Source of the DNA: JAADDV01 sp964582875
GTDB lineage: Bacteria > Aquificota > Aquificia > Aquificales > Hydrogenothermaceae
Length of the DNA stretch: 19,344 bases
Reading direction: 5' to 3'
Assembly: GCA_964582875.1 (NCBI GenBank)
Contig: CAZOTZ010000029.1
Coordinates: 1 to 19,344, forward strand
The notes under the pieces: model-generated
What the model was told of the DNA's origin: nothing
What the model saw: the letters and a program-made list of their open reading frames with translations, nothing else
Database searches by the model: none
Shown: positions 13,187 through 19,344 of the stretch, in pieces
Numbering within the stretch: position 1 is the first letter of the stretch
Layout of the letters: the number at the start of each line of letters is the position of its first letter
Program-made: the position numbers and the translations under genes

Positions 13187-13798
13187 ATGCCAAAACTTGT
13201 ACTTGTTAGACATGGTCAGTCTGTATGGAACCTTCAAAATAGATTTACAGGGTGGATAGATGTTCCTTTAACTGAAAAAGGAAAAGAAGAGGCTTACAAA
13301 GCAGGGGAACTTTTAAAAGACATAAGGTTTGATGTTGCTTACACATCTATGTTAACCAGAGCACAGGAGACATTAAGGATAATACTTGAAACAATAGGTC
13401 TTTTAATACCTGTTATAAAAGACCAGGCTTTAAATGAAAGACATTACGGTGCTCTACAGGGATTAAACAAGGATAGGGCAAGGGAAAAATGGGGAAAAGA
13501 AATTGTTCACCTTTGGAGAAGAAGTTATGATATACCTCCTCCTGAAGGAGAGTCTTTGAAAGATACAGCTGCAAGAACAATTCCTTTCCTTGAAAGGGCA
13601 ATTATGGGAGATATTTACGATGGGAGAAATGTTCTTGTTGTAGCCCATGGAAACTCTTTAAGAAGTATAGTTATGTTCCTTGAAAACCTTTCTCCTGAAG
13701 AAATAATAAAAGTTGAAATTCCAACAGGTACACCAATTGTTTATGAACTTGATGAAACAGGGAAGGTTTTAAATAAAGAGATAAGAGAACTTTCTTAA
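13187..13798 (+). CDS. gpmA: 2,3-bisphosphoglycerate-dependent phosphoglycerate mutase
   Basis: This enzyme interconverts 3- and 2-phosphoglycerate in glycolysis and gluconeogenesis, the step before enolase. RHGQSVWN (8-15) contains the phosphorylated His9. TRAQETL (57-63) holds a phosphate-binding Arg, ERHYGALQG (84-92) the catalytic Glu84, and AHGNSLR (153-159) the second His154. At 203 residues it is shorter than the 250-residue E. coli type. The loop between SYDIPPPE and GESLKDT lacks about 25 residues, as in other compact bacterial dPGMs. An AAGGAG site precedes the ATG. It is monocistronic, ending at the shared hairpin at 13799-13820. The window's enolase gene is in a separate minus-strand operon. 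Confidence 0.93.
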   Translation: MPKLVLVRHGQSVWNLQNRFTGWIDVPLTEKGKEEAYKAGELLKDIRFDVAYTSMLTRAQETLRIILETIGLLIPVIKDQALNERHYGALQGLNKDRAREKWGKEIVHLWRRSYDIPPPEGESLKDTAARTIPFLERAIMGDIYDGRNVLVVAHGNSLRSIVMFLENLSPEEIIKVEIPTGTPIVYELDETGKVLNKEIRELS

Positions 13799-13820
13799 AA
13801 AGCCTGCAAAAGCAGGCTTT
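13799..13820. terminator. Bidirectional terminator between gpmA and purN
   Basis: AAAGCCTGC (13799-13807) and GCAGGCTTT (13812-13820) form a perfect 9-bp stem with an AAAA loop, directly after the gpmA stop. Read from the minus strand the stem ends in TTTTT and overlaps the purN stop codon (13819-13821), so it serves both convergent units. Confidence 0.85.
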
Positions 13821-14466
13821 AAAAATCCTCTAATGAGGGATTTACTGGAAGTGTTCCATATTTTGCATCTTTCACAATAACTTTTCTTCCGTTTACCTTT
13901 ATTCTTTTTTCCACAAACCATTTAACAGCCTGTGGGTATATACGGTGTTCAAATTTTAAAATCCTTTCAGATAGAGTGTCTTCAGTATCTTCAGGTAAAA
14001 CAGGAACTACAGCCTGAATAATAATAGGTCCATTATCAAGTTCATCGGTAACAAAGTGAACAGTACACCCTGAAAACATAACTCCAAAATCAACTGCCTG
14101 TTTCTGGGCTTTTAGCCCTTGAAATGAAGGGATTAAAGAAGGGTGAATGTTCAGTATTTTACCTTTAAAAGAGTTGATGAATTCTGTAGATAGTATTCTC
14201 ATAAATCCAGCAAGAACTATAAGGTCTGGATTTTCCTTTGAAATCACTTCTATCAGTTTTCTGTCATACTCTTCTCTACTCTGGTAATCTTTTGGATTTA
14301 AAAAAACTGTTTTTACCCCAAAGGATTTTGCTATTTCAAGGCCTTTTGCATTGCTTTTATTTGATATAACAAGGGAAGGGGTTGCTTTTATTTTCCCTTC
14401 TTTTATTCCGTTGAGAATAGCTTTTAGATTACTTCCTCTTCCAGATATCAAAAAAACAATATTCAA
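13819..14466 (-). CDS. purN: Phosphoribosylglycinamide formyltransferase
   Basis: PurN transfers a formyl group from 10-formyltetrahydrofolate to GAR in purine synthesis. SGRGSNL (8-14) binds the phosphate of GAR, and NIHPSLIPSFQGLKAQ (106-121) and ELDNGPIIIQ (142-151) hold the catalytic trio Asn106, His108 and Asp144. The 215 residues match the family. The start is TTG 14466, supported by AAGGTG (complement of 14474-14479) seven bases upstream. It is the last gene of the operon that begins with the biotin carboxylase, 16 bases after the FrhB-like gene, and ends in the shared terminator. Confidence 0.95.
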   Translation of the reverse strand: MNIVFLISGRGSNLKAILNGIKEGKIKATPSLVISNKSNAKGLEIAKSFGVKTVFLNPKDYQSREEYDRKLIEVISKENPDLIVLAGFMRILSTEFINSFKGKILNIHPSLIPSFQGLKAQKQAVDFGVMFSGCTVHFVTDELDNGPIIIQAVVPVLPEDTEDTLSERILKFEHRIYPQAVKWFVEKRIKVNGRKVIVKDAKYGTLPVNPSLEDF

Positions 14467-14473
14467 ATTCAGG

Positions 14474-14479
14474 CACCTT
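14474..14479 (-). promoter_or_regulatory. purN ribosome binding site before a TTG start
   Basis: CACCTT on the plus strand reads AAGGTG on the coding strand, seven bases before TTG 14466. No ATG or GTG is available at the conserved N-terminus (NIVFLISGRGSN). Confidence 0.6.
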
Positions 14480-14482
14480 TTT

Positions 14483-15484
14483 TTATTTGATTATACCATT
14501 TTGAAAGTACTTTTTAAAAAAGATTTTGTGTAAAATTGCATTTATAACCCTTAGATGGAGTTCTGGAAAGTTCTTAAAGATAAAATTTTTGTATATCTTT
14601 GTTCTAAATAACCCTGCCATTTTTTTAAACAGTTTCCTGTGTTTCCTCTGGACAAATTTTCTTTTTATTGTATCCTGCTGGGATAGTATAACTTCTTCTG
14701 TTGGTATCTCTTCAATGATACACAGATATTTATCTTTTATAGCATTTTTTATAACTAAAAAACCTTTTTCACTGTTTGGAACTGTTATAGTTGCCCCTGT
14801 TTTTTCTTTTTTTAGATACCTTTCAAGCCATGGGTCAGCTACTATAACATCACTTTTTATTCCAAAGGTATCACTACAGGTTAAACATCTATCTAAAGAA
14901 AAAATGTACGAATGGAACATATACATCCATATAGAGTCTATATTTCCAACTTTAAACTCTTTTCCATCATCTGTTCTTATATAGATTCCAGAAGGCCAGC
15001 CATTTCCCCTGTACTTGAGTACTTCTACCTTTTCTTTTTTTATACCTAAGTAATCAAGCAGGAAGTATGTTGCTTCTATGTTTTGTTGGGCTGAACATGT
15101 AAGTGATATTACAAAGACTTCTTTTTTATTTCTTTTTGCAATCTCTTTGATTGCTTTAACCTGACATGGTAAAGCTGTTACTAAAAATCTATCGGTAAAC
15201 CTGTTTATGTTTTTTTTAATAAAGGAGACTATATCTATTTCATGGTATATGGAGCCTGTTATATTGTATTCATCAAAAGAGTAGGCTATTTCAGGTAAAT
15301 AAAAGTTTTTTCTATCAAAGTAAAATGTCAGAGCAGAGTTTATATACCCTTTTTCAAACATGTACCTTATAATCTCTGATACAACACCTCCAGCACTTCC
15401 TTTAAATCTTGTGTTGTAATCACATGAGGATAGAATATAGGGCTTATACTTAAACTCTGGATTTTCAGGTTTTACATTCTTCAT
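14483..15484 (-). CDS. FrhB/FdhB-family iron-sulfur flavoprotein (coenzyme F420 hydrogenase beta-like)
   Basis: The 333-residue protein resembles the beta subunit of F420-reducing hydrogenases and related oxidoreductases. Family marks include KGSAGGVVSEI (28-38), ALPCQVKAIK (104-113), SLTCSAQQN (127-135), LKYRGNGWPSG (156-166), DRCLTCSDTFGIKSDVIVADPW (198-219, split as DRCLTCSDTFG and IKSDVIVADPW). Cys107, Cys130, Cys200 and Cys203 are the likely 4Fe-4S ligands. The N-terminal ferredoxin domain of many relatives is absent, and a basic C-terminal tail is added. F420 is not expected in Aquificota, so the electron donor is probably different; this is inference. Its ATG abuts the upstream gph stop codon (TAAATG), so translation is coupled. 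The substrate is unknown. Confidence 0.82.
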   Translation of the reverse strand: MKNVKPENPEFKYKPYILSSCDYNTRFKGSAGGVVSEIIRYMFEKGYINSALTFYFDRKNFYLPEIAYSFDEYNITGSIYHEIDIVSFIKKNINRFTDRFLVTALPCQVKAIKEIAKRNKKEVFVISLTCSAQQNIEATYFLLDYLGIKKEKVEVLKYRGNGWPSGIYIRTDDGKEFKVGNIDSIWMYMFHSYIFSLDRCLTCSDTFGIKSDVIVADPWLERYLKKEKTGATITVPNSEKGFLVIKNAIKDKYLCIIEEIPTEEVILSQQDTIKRKFVQRKHRKLFKKMAGLFRTKIYKNFIFKNFPELHLRVINAILHKIFFKKYFQNGIIK

Positions 15485-16174
15485 TTATACAGTGATGTTT
15501 TTTATTTCTTTTATAATATAGTCTGGTTTATACCCAATAGCTATATCTTTTTTCCCAAATCCGTAAAGCACTAAACATGTTTCAATTCCAGCATTTTTTC
15601 CAGCAAGTACATCAGTTTCACTATCTCCTATAATAACAGCTTCTCCGCCTCCTAATGTGTTGAGTGCGTATTTTACAGGTTCTGGAGAAGGTTTCTTTTC
15701 TTTTGTTGTATCTCCTCCTACTAAAACATCAATAAAACTATCTATACCAAGACCTTTCAAAACTTTCATGGATATATCTTCGTATTTGTTTGTAACTACT
15801 CCTATTTTTTTGTTTTTTTCCTTGAGTTTTTTTAAAAAATCTTTTATCCCAGGGTATAGAACTGAGTATTTAACAGGATTTGAGAAGTAAAAATCCCTGA
15901 AAATATCAACAGCTTTTTCAATAGTATTTTCGTCTTTTGTTTTTAAAACACCTTCTAAGAGTTTTTTTCCTCCGTATCCTACATGTTTTATGACTTCTTC
16001 TTTAGGTAAAGGGGGAAAACCTAAGATATTTAATGTATGTAAAACTGCTTCATATATGTCTCCACTTGAATCAACAAGGGTTCCGTCTAAATCAAAAAGA
16101 AAAACATCAATATGGGATAGATTTACTTTTTGAGAATAAATTCCTGGTATTTTTGGATTACCCTGTCTATCCAA
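15485..16174 (-). CDS. gph: HAD hydrolase, phosphoglycolate phosphatase-like
   Basis: This haloacid dehalogenase superfamily phosphatase probably removes phosphate from 2-phosphoglycolate or a similar small sugar phosphate. Motif I is DLDGTLVDS (28-36) with nucleophile Asp28, motif II VTNK (127-130), motif III EKKPSPEP (159-166) and motif IV GDSETDVLAG (183-192). An alpha-helical cap lies between about 40 and 105. The longest reading begins at TTG 16174 and overlaps the upstream gene by 52 bases. The first 20 residues are unlike the family, whose proteins start a few residues before the FDLDGT strand. No ATG, GTG or TTG exists closer, so the start is uncertain. It lies mid-operon and abuts the FrhB-like gene. 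Confidence 0.88.
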   Translation of the reverse strand: MDRQGNPKIPGIYSQKVNLSHIDVFLFDLDGTLVDSSGDIYEAVLHTLNILGFPPLPKEEVIKHVGYGGKKLLEGVLKTKDENTIEKAVDIFRDFYFSNPVKYSVLYPGIKDFLKKLKEKNKKIGVVTNKYEDISMKVLKGLGIDSFIDVLVGGDTTKEKKPSPEPVKYALNTLGGGEAVIIGDSETDVLAGKNAGIETCLVLYGFGKKDIAIGYKPDYIIKEIKNITV

Positions 16175-16551
16175 CGTTCTTTTTTCTCCCTTTTCTTTTC
16201 TTTCTTTTGAACAAGAATATATACTTCTTCGTTTTCTTTTACCAGTCCAAGGTCTTCTCTGGCTTTTTTTTCTATAAAAAATCTGTCGTTTTTAAGATAA
16301 GAAATCTCTTTTTTCAGGAGCTGGTTTTCTTTTTTTATCAGACTTACTTCTGACTGGAGTTTATCTTTTATCCTTTCTCTTTCTATGTATTTGAAAATAT
16401 TATTTTTTCCAAAAAGGATTATATAGATAGAGTATAAAACAGAAATAGCTGTAAACAGGAGCAGAAGACGTTCTGCTCCTATTGAAAACTTATTTGTTTT
16501 TAAGGAACTTTTCAAAAACCTCTTTCCCTTTAAATATTGATTCTTCTCCAA
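16123..16551 (-). CDS. ftsB: FtsB/DivIC-type septum formation initiator
   Basis: The small bitopic membrane protein is predicted to act in the division-site FtsL-FtsB complex. A single membrane helix (about 28-48, RLLLLFTAISVLYSIYIILF) is followed by a coiled coil (about 55-90, with SLIKKENQLLKKEISYLKND). The family signature IEKKAREDLGLVKENEEVYI is at 93-112. The tail is very basic (KKEKKREKKERW). The longest reading begins at TTG 16551 and overlaps eno by 62 bases. An internal TTG at 16515 is possible, and no ATG is available. eno followed by a DivIC-like gene is a recurrent bacterial arrangement. A perfect hairpin lies within its early codons. Confidence 0.8.
   Translation of the reverse strand: MEKNQYLKGKRFLKSSLKTNKFSIGAERLLLLFTAISVLYSIYIILFGKNNIFKYIERERIKDKLQSEVSLIKKENQLLKKEISYLKNDRFFIEKKAREDLGLVKENEEVYILVQKKEKKREKKERWIDRVIQKYQEFILKK
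16457..16480 (-). repeat. Perfect 10-bp stem-loop just after the enolase stop
   Basis: AGGAGCAGAA and TTCTGCTCCT are exact complements around a four-base loop (GACG on the plus strand). In the minus-strand transcript the stem begins nine bases after the eno stop, inside the membrane-helix codons of the FtsB-like gene. No T run follows, so it is not a standard terminator. It also buries an AGGAG sequence. Confidence 0.7.
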
Positions 16552-17803
16552 GCTCTTCCTCTATCCTTAAAAGCTGGTTGTATTTTGCTATCCTGTCTGT
16601 TCTTGATGCAGAACCTGTTTTTATCTGTCCTGCATTTGTAGCTACAGCTAAATCAGCAATAAATGTGTCCTCACTCTCCCCTGACCTGTGGGATATAACG
16701 TTTGTATAGCTGTTTATTTTTGCAAGTTCTATAGCATCTAACGTTTCGGTTAAACTTCCTATCTGGTTTAGCTTTATAAGGATAGAGTTAGCTATACCTT
16801 TTTCTATTCCTTTTTCTTTAAGGAGTTTAGGGTTTGTTGTAAAAAGGTCATCTCCAACAAGCTGGACTTTTTTTCCTAAAGCTTCTGTAAGCATTTTCCA
16901 GCCTTCTAAGTCATCTTCAGCCATGCCGTCTTCTATAGATATTAAAGGATAAGTTCCTTCTATTTCTTCATATATAACAACCATATCTTCCGGTTTCAGC
17001 TCTCTACCTTCAAATCTGTATACACCTTTTTCTTTGTCATAAAACTCTGAAGAAGCTGCATCAAGAGCTAAAAACACATCTTCACCAGGTTCATAACCGG
17101 CTTTCTTTATTGCTTCCATGAGTATATCTAAAGCTTCTTTACTTGATTGGAGATTTGGTGCGAATCCTCCTTCATCTCCTACGTTTGTTGAGTATCCTTT
17201 CTCTTTTAGAATTCCTTTTAAAGTATGGAAAACTTCTACTCCACATCTTAAGGCTTCACTGAATTTAGGTTTATCCGGGTCTTTTCCTCCAAAAACAGGG
17301 ACAATCATAAACTCCTGAAAATCAAGGTTATTATCAGCGTGGACACCACCATTTATAACGTTCATAAGAGGGACAGGTAGTACTTTAGAGTTTGTTCCTC
17401 CTATATACCTGTAAAGTGGAATATCAAGTTCTAAGGCAGAAGCCCTTGCTACAGCTAAACTTACAGCAAGTATTGCGTTTGCTCCAAGGTTTGATTTATT
17501 TTCTGTTCCATCTAACTCTATCATAAGTCTATCTATTCTTACCTGGTCTGTGGATTCTTCTCCTATAAGAAGGTCTGCTATTTTTGTGTTTATGTTTTCA
17601 ACTGCTTTTAAAACACCTTTTCCTTTATACCTGTTTTTATCTCCGTCCCTTAACTCAACAGCTTCTGTTTCTCCTGTTGATGCTCCACTTGGAACAATTG
17701 CTCTTGCTACAACACCTGATTCAAGGTAAACCTCAGCTTCAACAGTGGGATTTCCTCTGCTGTCTAAAACTTCCCTTCCTTTAACATCAACAATTATTGA
17801 CAT
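16490..17803 (-). CDS. eno: Enolase
   Basis: Enolase converts 2-phosphoglycerate to phosphoenolpyruvate. The 437-residue protein is complete and has every key element: SRGNPTVE (15-22), ASTGETEAVELRDGD (41-55), the catalytic Glu211 in GDEGGFAPN, magnesium ligands Asp248, Glu291 (IEDGMAEDD) and Asp318 (VGDDLF), catalytic Lys344 (LIKLNQIG), and SHRSGESED (371-379). The strong Shine-Dalgarno AAGGAGGG (complement of 17810-17817) lies six bases before the ATG. It follows the biotin carboxylase gene by 37 bases, so the operon supplies enzymes around the PEP-pyruvate-oxaloacetate node. Nothing unusual is seen in the protein. Confidence 0.98.
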   Translation of the reverse strand: MSIIVDVKGREVLDSRGNPTVEAEVYLESGVVARAIVPSGASTGETEAVELRDGDKNRYKGKGVLKAVENINTKIADLLIGEESTDQVRIDRLMIELDGTENKSNLGANAILAVSLAVARASALELDIPLYRYIGGTNSKVLPVPLMNVINGGVHADNNLDFQEFMIVPVFGGKDPDKPKFSEALRCGVEVFHTLKGILKEKGYSTNVGDEGGFAPNLQSSKEALDILMEAIKKAGYEPGEDVFLALDAASSEFYDKEKGVYRFEGRELKPEDMVVIYEEIEGTYPLISIEDGMAEDDLEGWKMLTEALGKKVQLVGDDLFTTNPKLLKEKGIEKGIANSILIKLNQIGSLTETLDAIELAKINSYTNVISHRSGESEDTFIADLAVATNAGQIKTGSASRTDRIAKYNQLLRIEEELGEESIFKGKEVFEKFLKNK

Positions 17804-17840
17804 TTATAACCCTCCTTAGGTTTTAGAGTATTCATCTATT

Positions 17841-19274
17841 TTAAAGTCTGTGGTAGGCAGCTATTGCTGCAGCTATTACAGTTGCTAAATCTTCAGGGTT
17901 CTCTTTTTCTGGTTTTAGTTTAAATGTTGGAAGTTTTTTATCTATGTAAGAAGTGTCAAATTTTCCTCTCATAAAGTCTTTATCTCTTACTATCTGTCTT
18001 AATAAAGGTAAGTTTGTAGGAACTCCCCTAACCTGGAATTCATCTAAAGCTCTTTTTGCCCTGTTCACTGTTTGCTCCCAGGATAGAGCCCAGACTGTTA
18101 GTTTTGCTATCATTGAGTCGTAGTAAGGGGGAATTATGTAGTCTTTATAAACAGCTGCATCAATTCTTACACCTGGTCCTCCAGGAGAGTAGTAAGAAGT
18201 TATTTTCCCTGGGGAAGGGGCAAAATCTTTAGATGGGTCTTCTGCGTTTATTCTAAATTCTATTGCGTATCCTCTAAATGTTATATCCTCCTGGAGGAAT
18301 GGGAGTTTATGCCCTTCTGCTATCTGTATCATCCTTTGAACAAGGTCAACACCTGTTACTGTTTCTGTTACTGTATGTTCTACCTGAAGTCTTGTGTTCA
18401 TTTCTATAAAATAGAAGTTATCATCTTCGTCTACTAAAAATTCAAGGGTACCAACACTCTCATAGCCAAGCTTAAACATTGCTTTTACTGCTACTCTGTA
18501 TAACTCCCTTCTCACATTGTCATTTAGTCTTGGGGAAGGAGCTATTTCTACAACTTTCTGGTGTCTTCTCTGGATAGAACAGTCCCTTTCTCCGAGGTGA
18601 ATAACATTTCCGTATTTATCTGCCATTACCTGTATTTCTATATGTCTTGGGTTTTTTACATATTTTTCTATAAAAACATCTCCTTTCCCGAAAAACTTTT
18701 CTGCTTCTGAAGTGGCAGATTTAAACATTTCCTCAAAATCTTCTTCTTTTTCAACTATCCTCATTCCTCTTCCGCCACCACCATAAGCGGCTTTTATAAT
18801 TACCGGGAAACCTATTTCTTTTGCAATATTTTTAGCTTCTTCAATATTCTTAATTGGCTCATCTGTACCAGGTAGGACAGGAACACCGACTTCTCTCATT
18901 GCCCTTTTTGAAGCCATCTTGTCCCCAAAAAGGGCAATATGTTCAGGTTTTGGACCTATGAATATTATCCCTTTCTTCAAGCAGTATTCAGCAAATTCTG
19001 CGTTTTCAGATAGAAATCCATATCCAGGATGAATAGCATCACATTTAGTTTGTTTTGCTAAATCAACAATTCTGTAGAAGTTTAGATAGGCTCTTATAGG
19101 GTCTCCAGATATCATATAAGCTTCATCTGCTTTTTTTACCCATATTCCGTTTGAATCAGCCTCAGAGTATATTGCAACAGTTTTTATCCCCAGCTCTTTA
19201 CAGGCTCTTATTATTCTTGTTGCAACTTCCCCTCTGTTTGCAACAAGAACTTTTTTAATTTTTTTTCTTCCCAT
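17841..19274 (-). CDS. pycA: Biotin carboxylase subunit (PycA/CfiB type)
   Basis: The ATP-dependent biotin carboxylase charges biotin on a separate carrier subunit with bicarbonate. The 477 residues include VANRGEVATRIIRA (11-24), IHPGYGFLSEN (81-91), the ATP-grasp glycine loop GGGGRGM (165-171), ERDCSIQRRHQK (229-240), and EMNTRLQVEHTVTE (291-304) with metal and biotin-site residues. The roughly 30-residue tail ending in AIAAAIAAYHRL-like sequence exceeds plain AccC and resembles the small subunits of two-part pyruvate or 2-oxoglutarate carboxylases of Aquificota and archaea. The partner and biotin-carrier subunit is not in view, so pyruvate, 2-oxoglutarate and acetyl-CoA remain possible. 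The ATG is preceded by AGGAG six bases upstream. It is the first gene of its operon. Confidence 0.88.
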   Translation of the reverse strand: MGRKKIKKVLVANRGEVATRIIRACKELGIKTVAIYSEADSNGIWVKKADEAYMISGDPIRAYLNFYRIVDLAKQTKCDAIHPGYGFLSENAEFAEYCLKKGIIFIGPKPEHIALFGDKMASKRAMREVGVPVLPGTDEPIKNIEEAKNIAKEIGFPVIIKAAYGGGGRGMRIVEKEEDFEEMFKSATSEAEKFFGKGDVFIEKYVKNPRHIEIQVMADKYGNVIHLGERDCSIQRRHQKVVEIAPSPRLNDNVRRELYRVAVKAMFKLGYESVGTLEFLVDEDDNFYFIEMNTRLQVEHTVTETVTGVDLVQRMIQIAEGHKLPFLQEDITFRGYAIEFRINAEDPSKDFAPSPGKITSYYSPGGPGVRIDAAVYKDYIIPPYYDSMIAKLTVWALSWEQTVNRAKRALDEFQVRGVPTNLPLLRQIVRDKDFMRGKFDTSYIDKKLPTFKLKPEKENPEDLATVIAAAIAAYHRL

Positions 19275-19280
19275 TTTTTT

Positions 19281-19319
19281 CTCCTGACAGTTGTTTTGAC
19301 AAGCTGAATTTTTATTATA
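19281..19319 (-). promoter_or_regulatory. Leader and candidate -10 of the biotin carboxylase operon
   Basis: On the minus strand a perfect TATAAT (19319-19314) lies about 40 bases before the start codon, and AGGAG (19285-19281) is the ribosome binding site. No good -35 is seen; the window ends about where it would be. Confidence 0.35.
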
Positions 19320-19344
19320 ACATTATGAAGCACTTGGTTTTTAA

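Noticed and set aside
14526..14984. 152-codon plus-strand ORF
   Set aside because: It lies entirely over the FrhB-like gene, whose conserved motifs fix the minus strand as coding.
1..19344. CRISPR array, tRNA, rRNA, prophage or integron structures
   Set aside because: No regularly spaced repeats, cloverleaf sequences, rRNA motifs, integrases or phage genes were found on either strand.

Overview
The window looks like chromosome of a thermophilic, probably chemolithoautotrophic member of the Aquificota, most likely Hydrogenothermaceae (Persephonella or Sulfurihydrogenibium type). This is an inference from low GC, very tight gene packing with ATGA and TTAA overlaps, a stand-alone PycA/CfiB-type biotin carboxylase, and flagellar genes with a sigma-54 type promoter. 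No rRNA, tRNA, CRISPR array, insertion sequence or prophage was found. The genes read as a chromosomal housekeeping region with a motility and signalling block.

Layout: the 3' end of purL (1-207) is followed by a hairpin and a 64-residue zinc-ribbon protein (400-594). A three-gene operon follows (684-3711): a DppB-type permease, a lipoprotein of the GH114/TM1410 family, and a DppC-type permease with a periplasmic insertion. All three are joined by ATGA overlaps. The lipoprotein appears circularly permuted. Next is a 439-base gap with a near-perfect sigma-54 promoter, a 14-bp palindrome, a 56-codon small ORF and a terminator just before a GGDEF gene (4151-5134). Then come a DUF167 protein (minus strand) and overlapping aroK-acpS.

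From 6359 a second sigma-54 promoter precedes flhF-flhG-fliA and an unknown 163-residue protein. These genes place flagella, set their number and supply the flagellar sigma factor. They converge on a minus-strand FabL-type enoyl-ACP reductase, which diverges from rimO. rimO converges on a membrane sensor whose GGDEF domain has lost its catalytic motif but kept the inhibitory c-di-GMP site. gpmA follows and shares a bidirectional terminator with the end of a minus-strand operon.

That operon (19274 down to 13819) reads biotin carboxylase, enolase, an FtsB/DivIC-like protein, a phosphoglycolate-phosphatase-like HAD enzyme, an FrhB-like iron-sulfur flavoprotein, and purN. Enolase and the biotin carboxylase both act around PEP, pyruvate and oxaloacetate.

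The observations most worth following are the permuted GH114 lipoprotein inside a permease operon, the sigma-54 driven orphan transcript or leader upstream of the GGDEF gene, and the paired active and degenerate GGDEF proteins flanking the flagellar operon.
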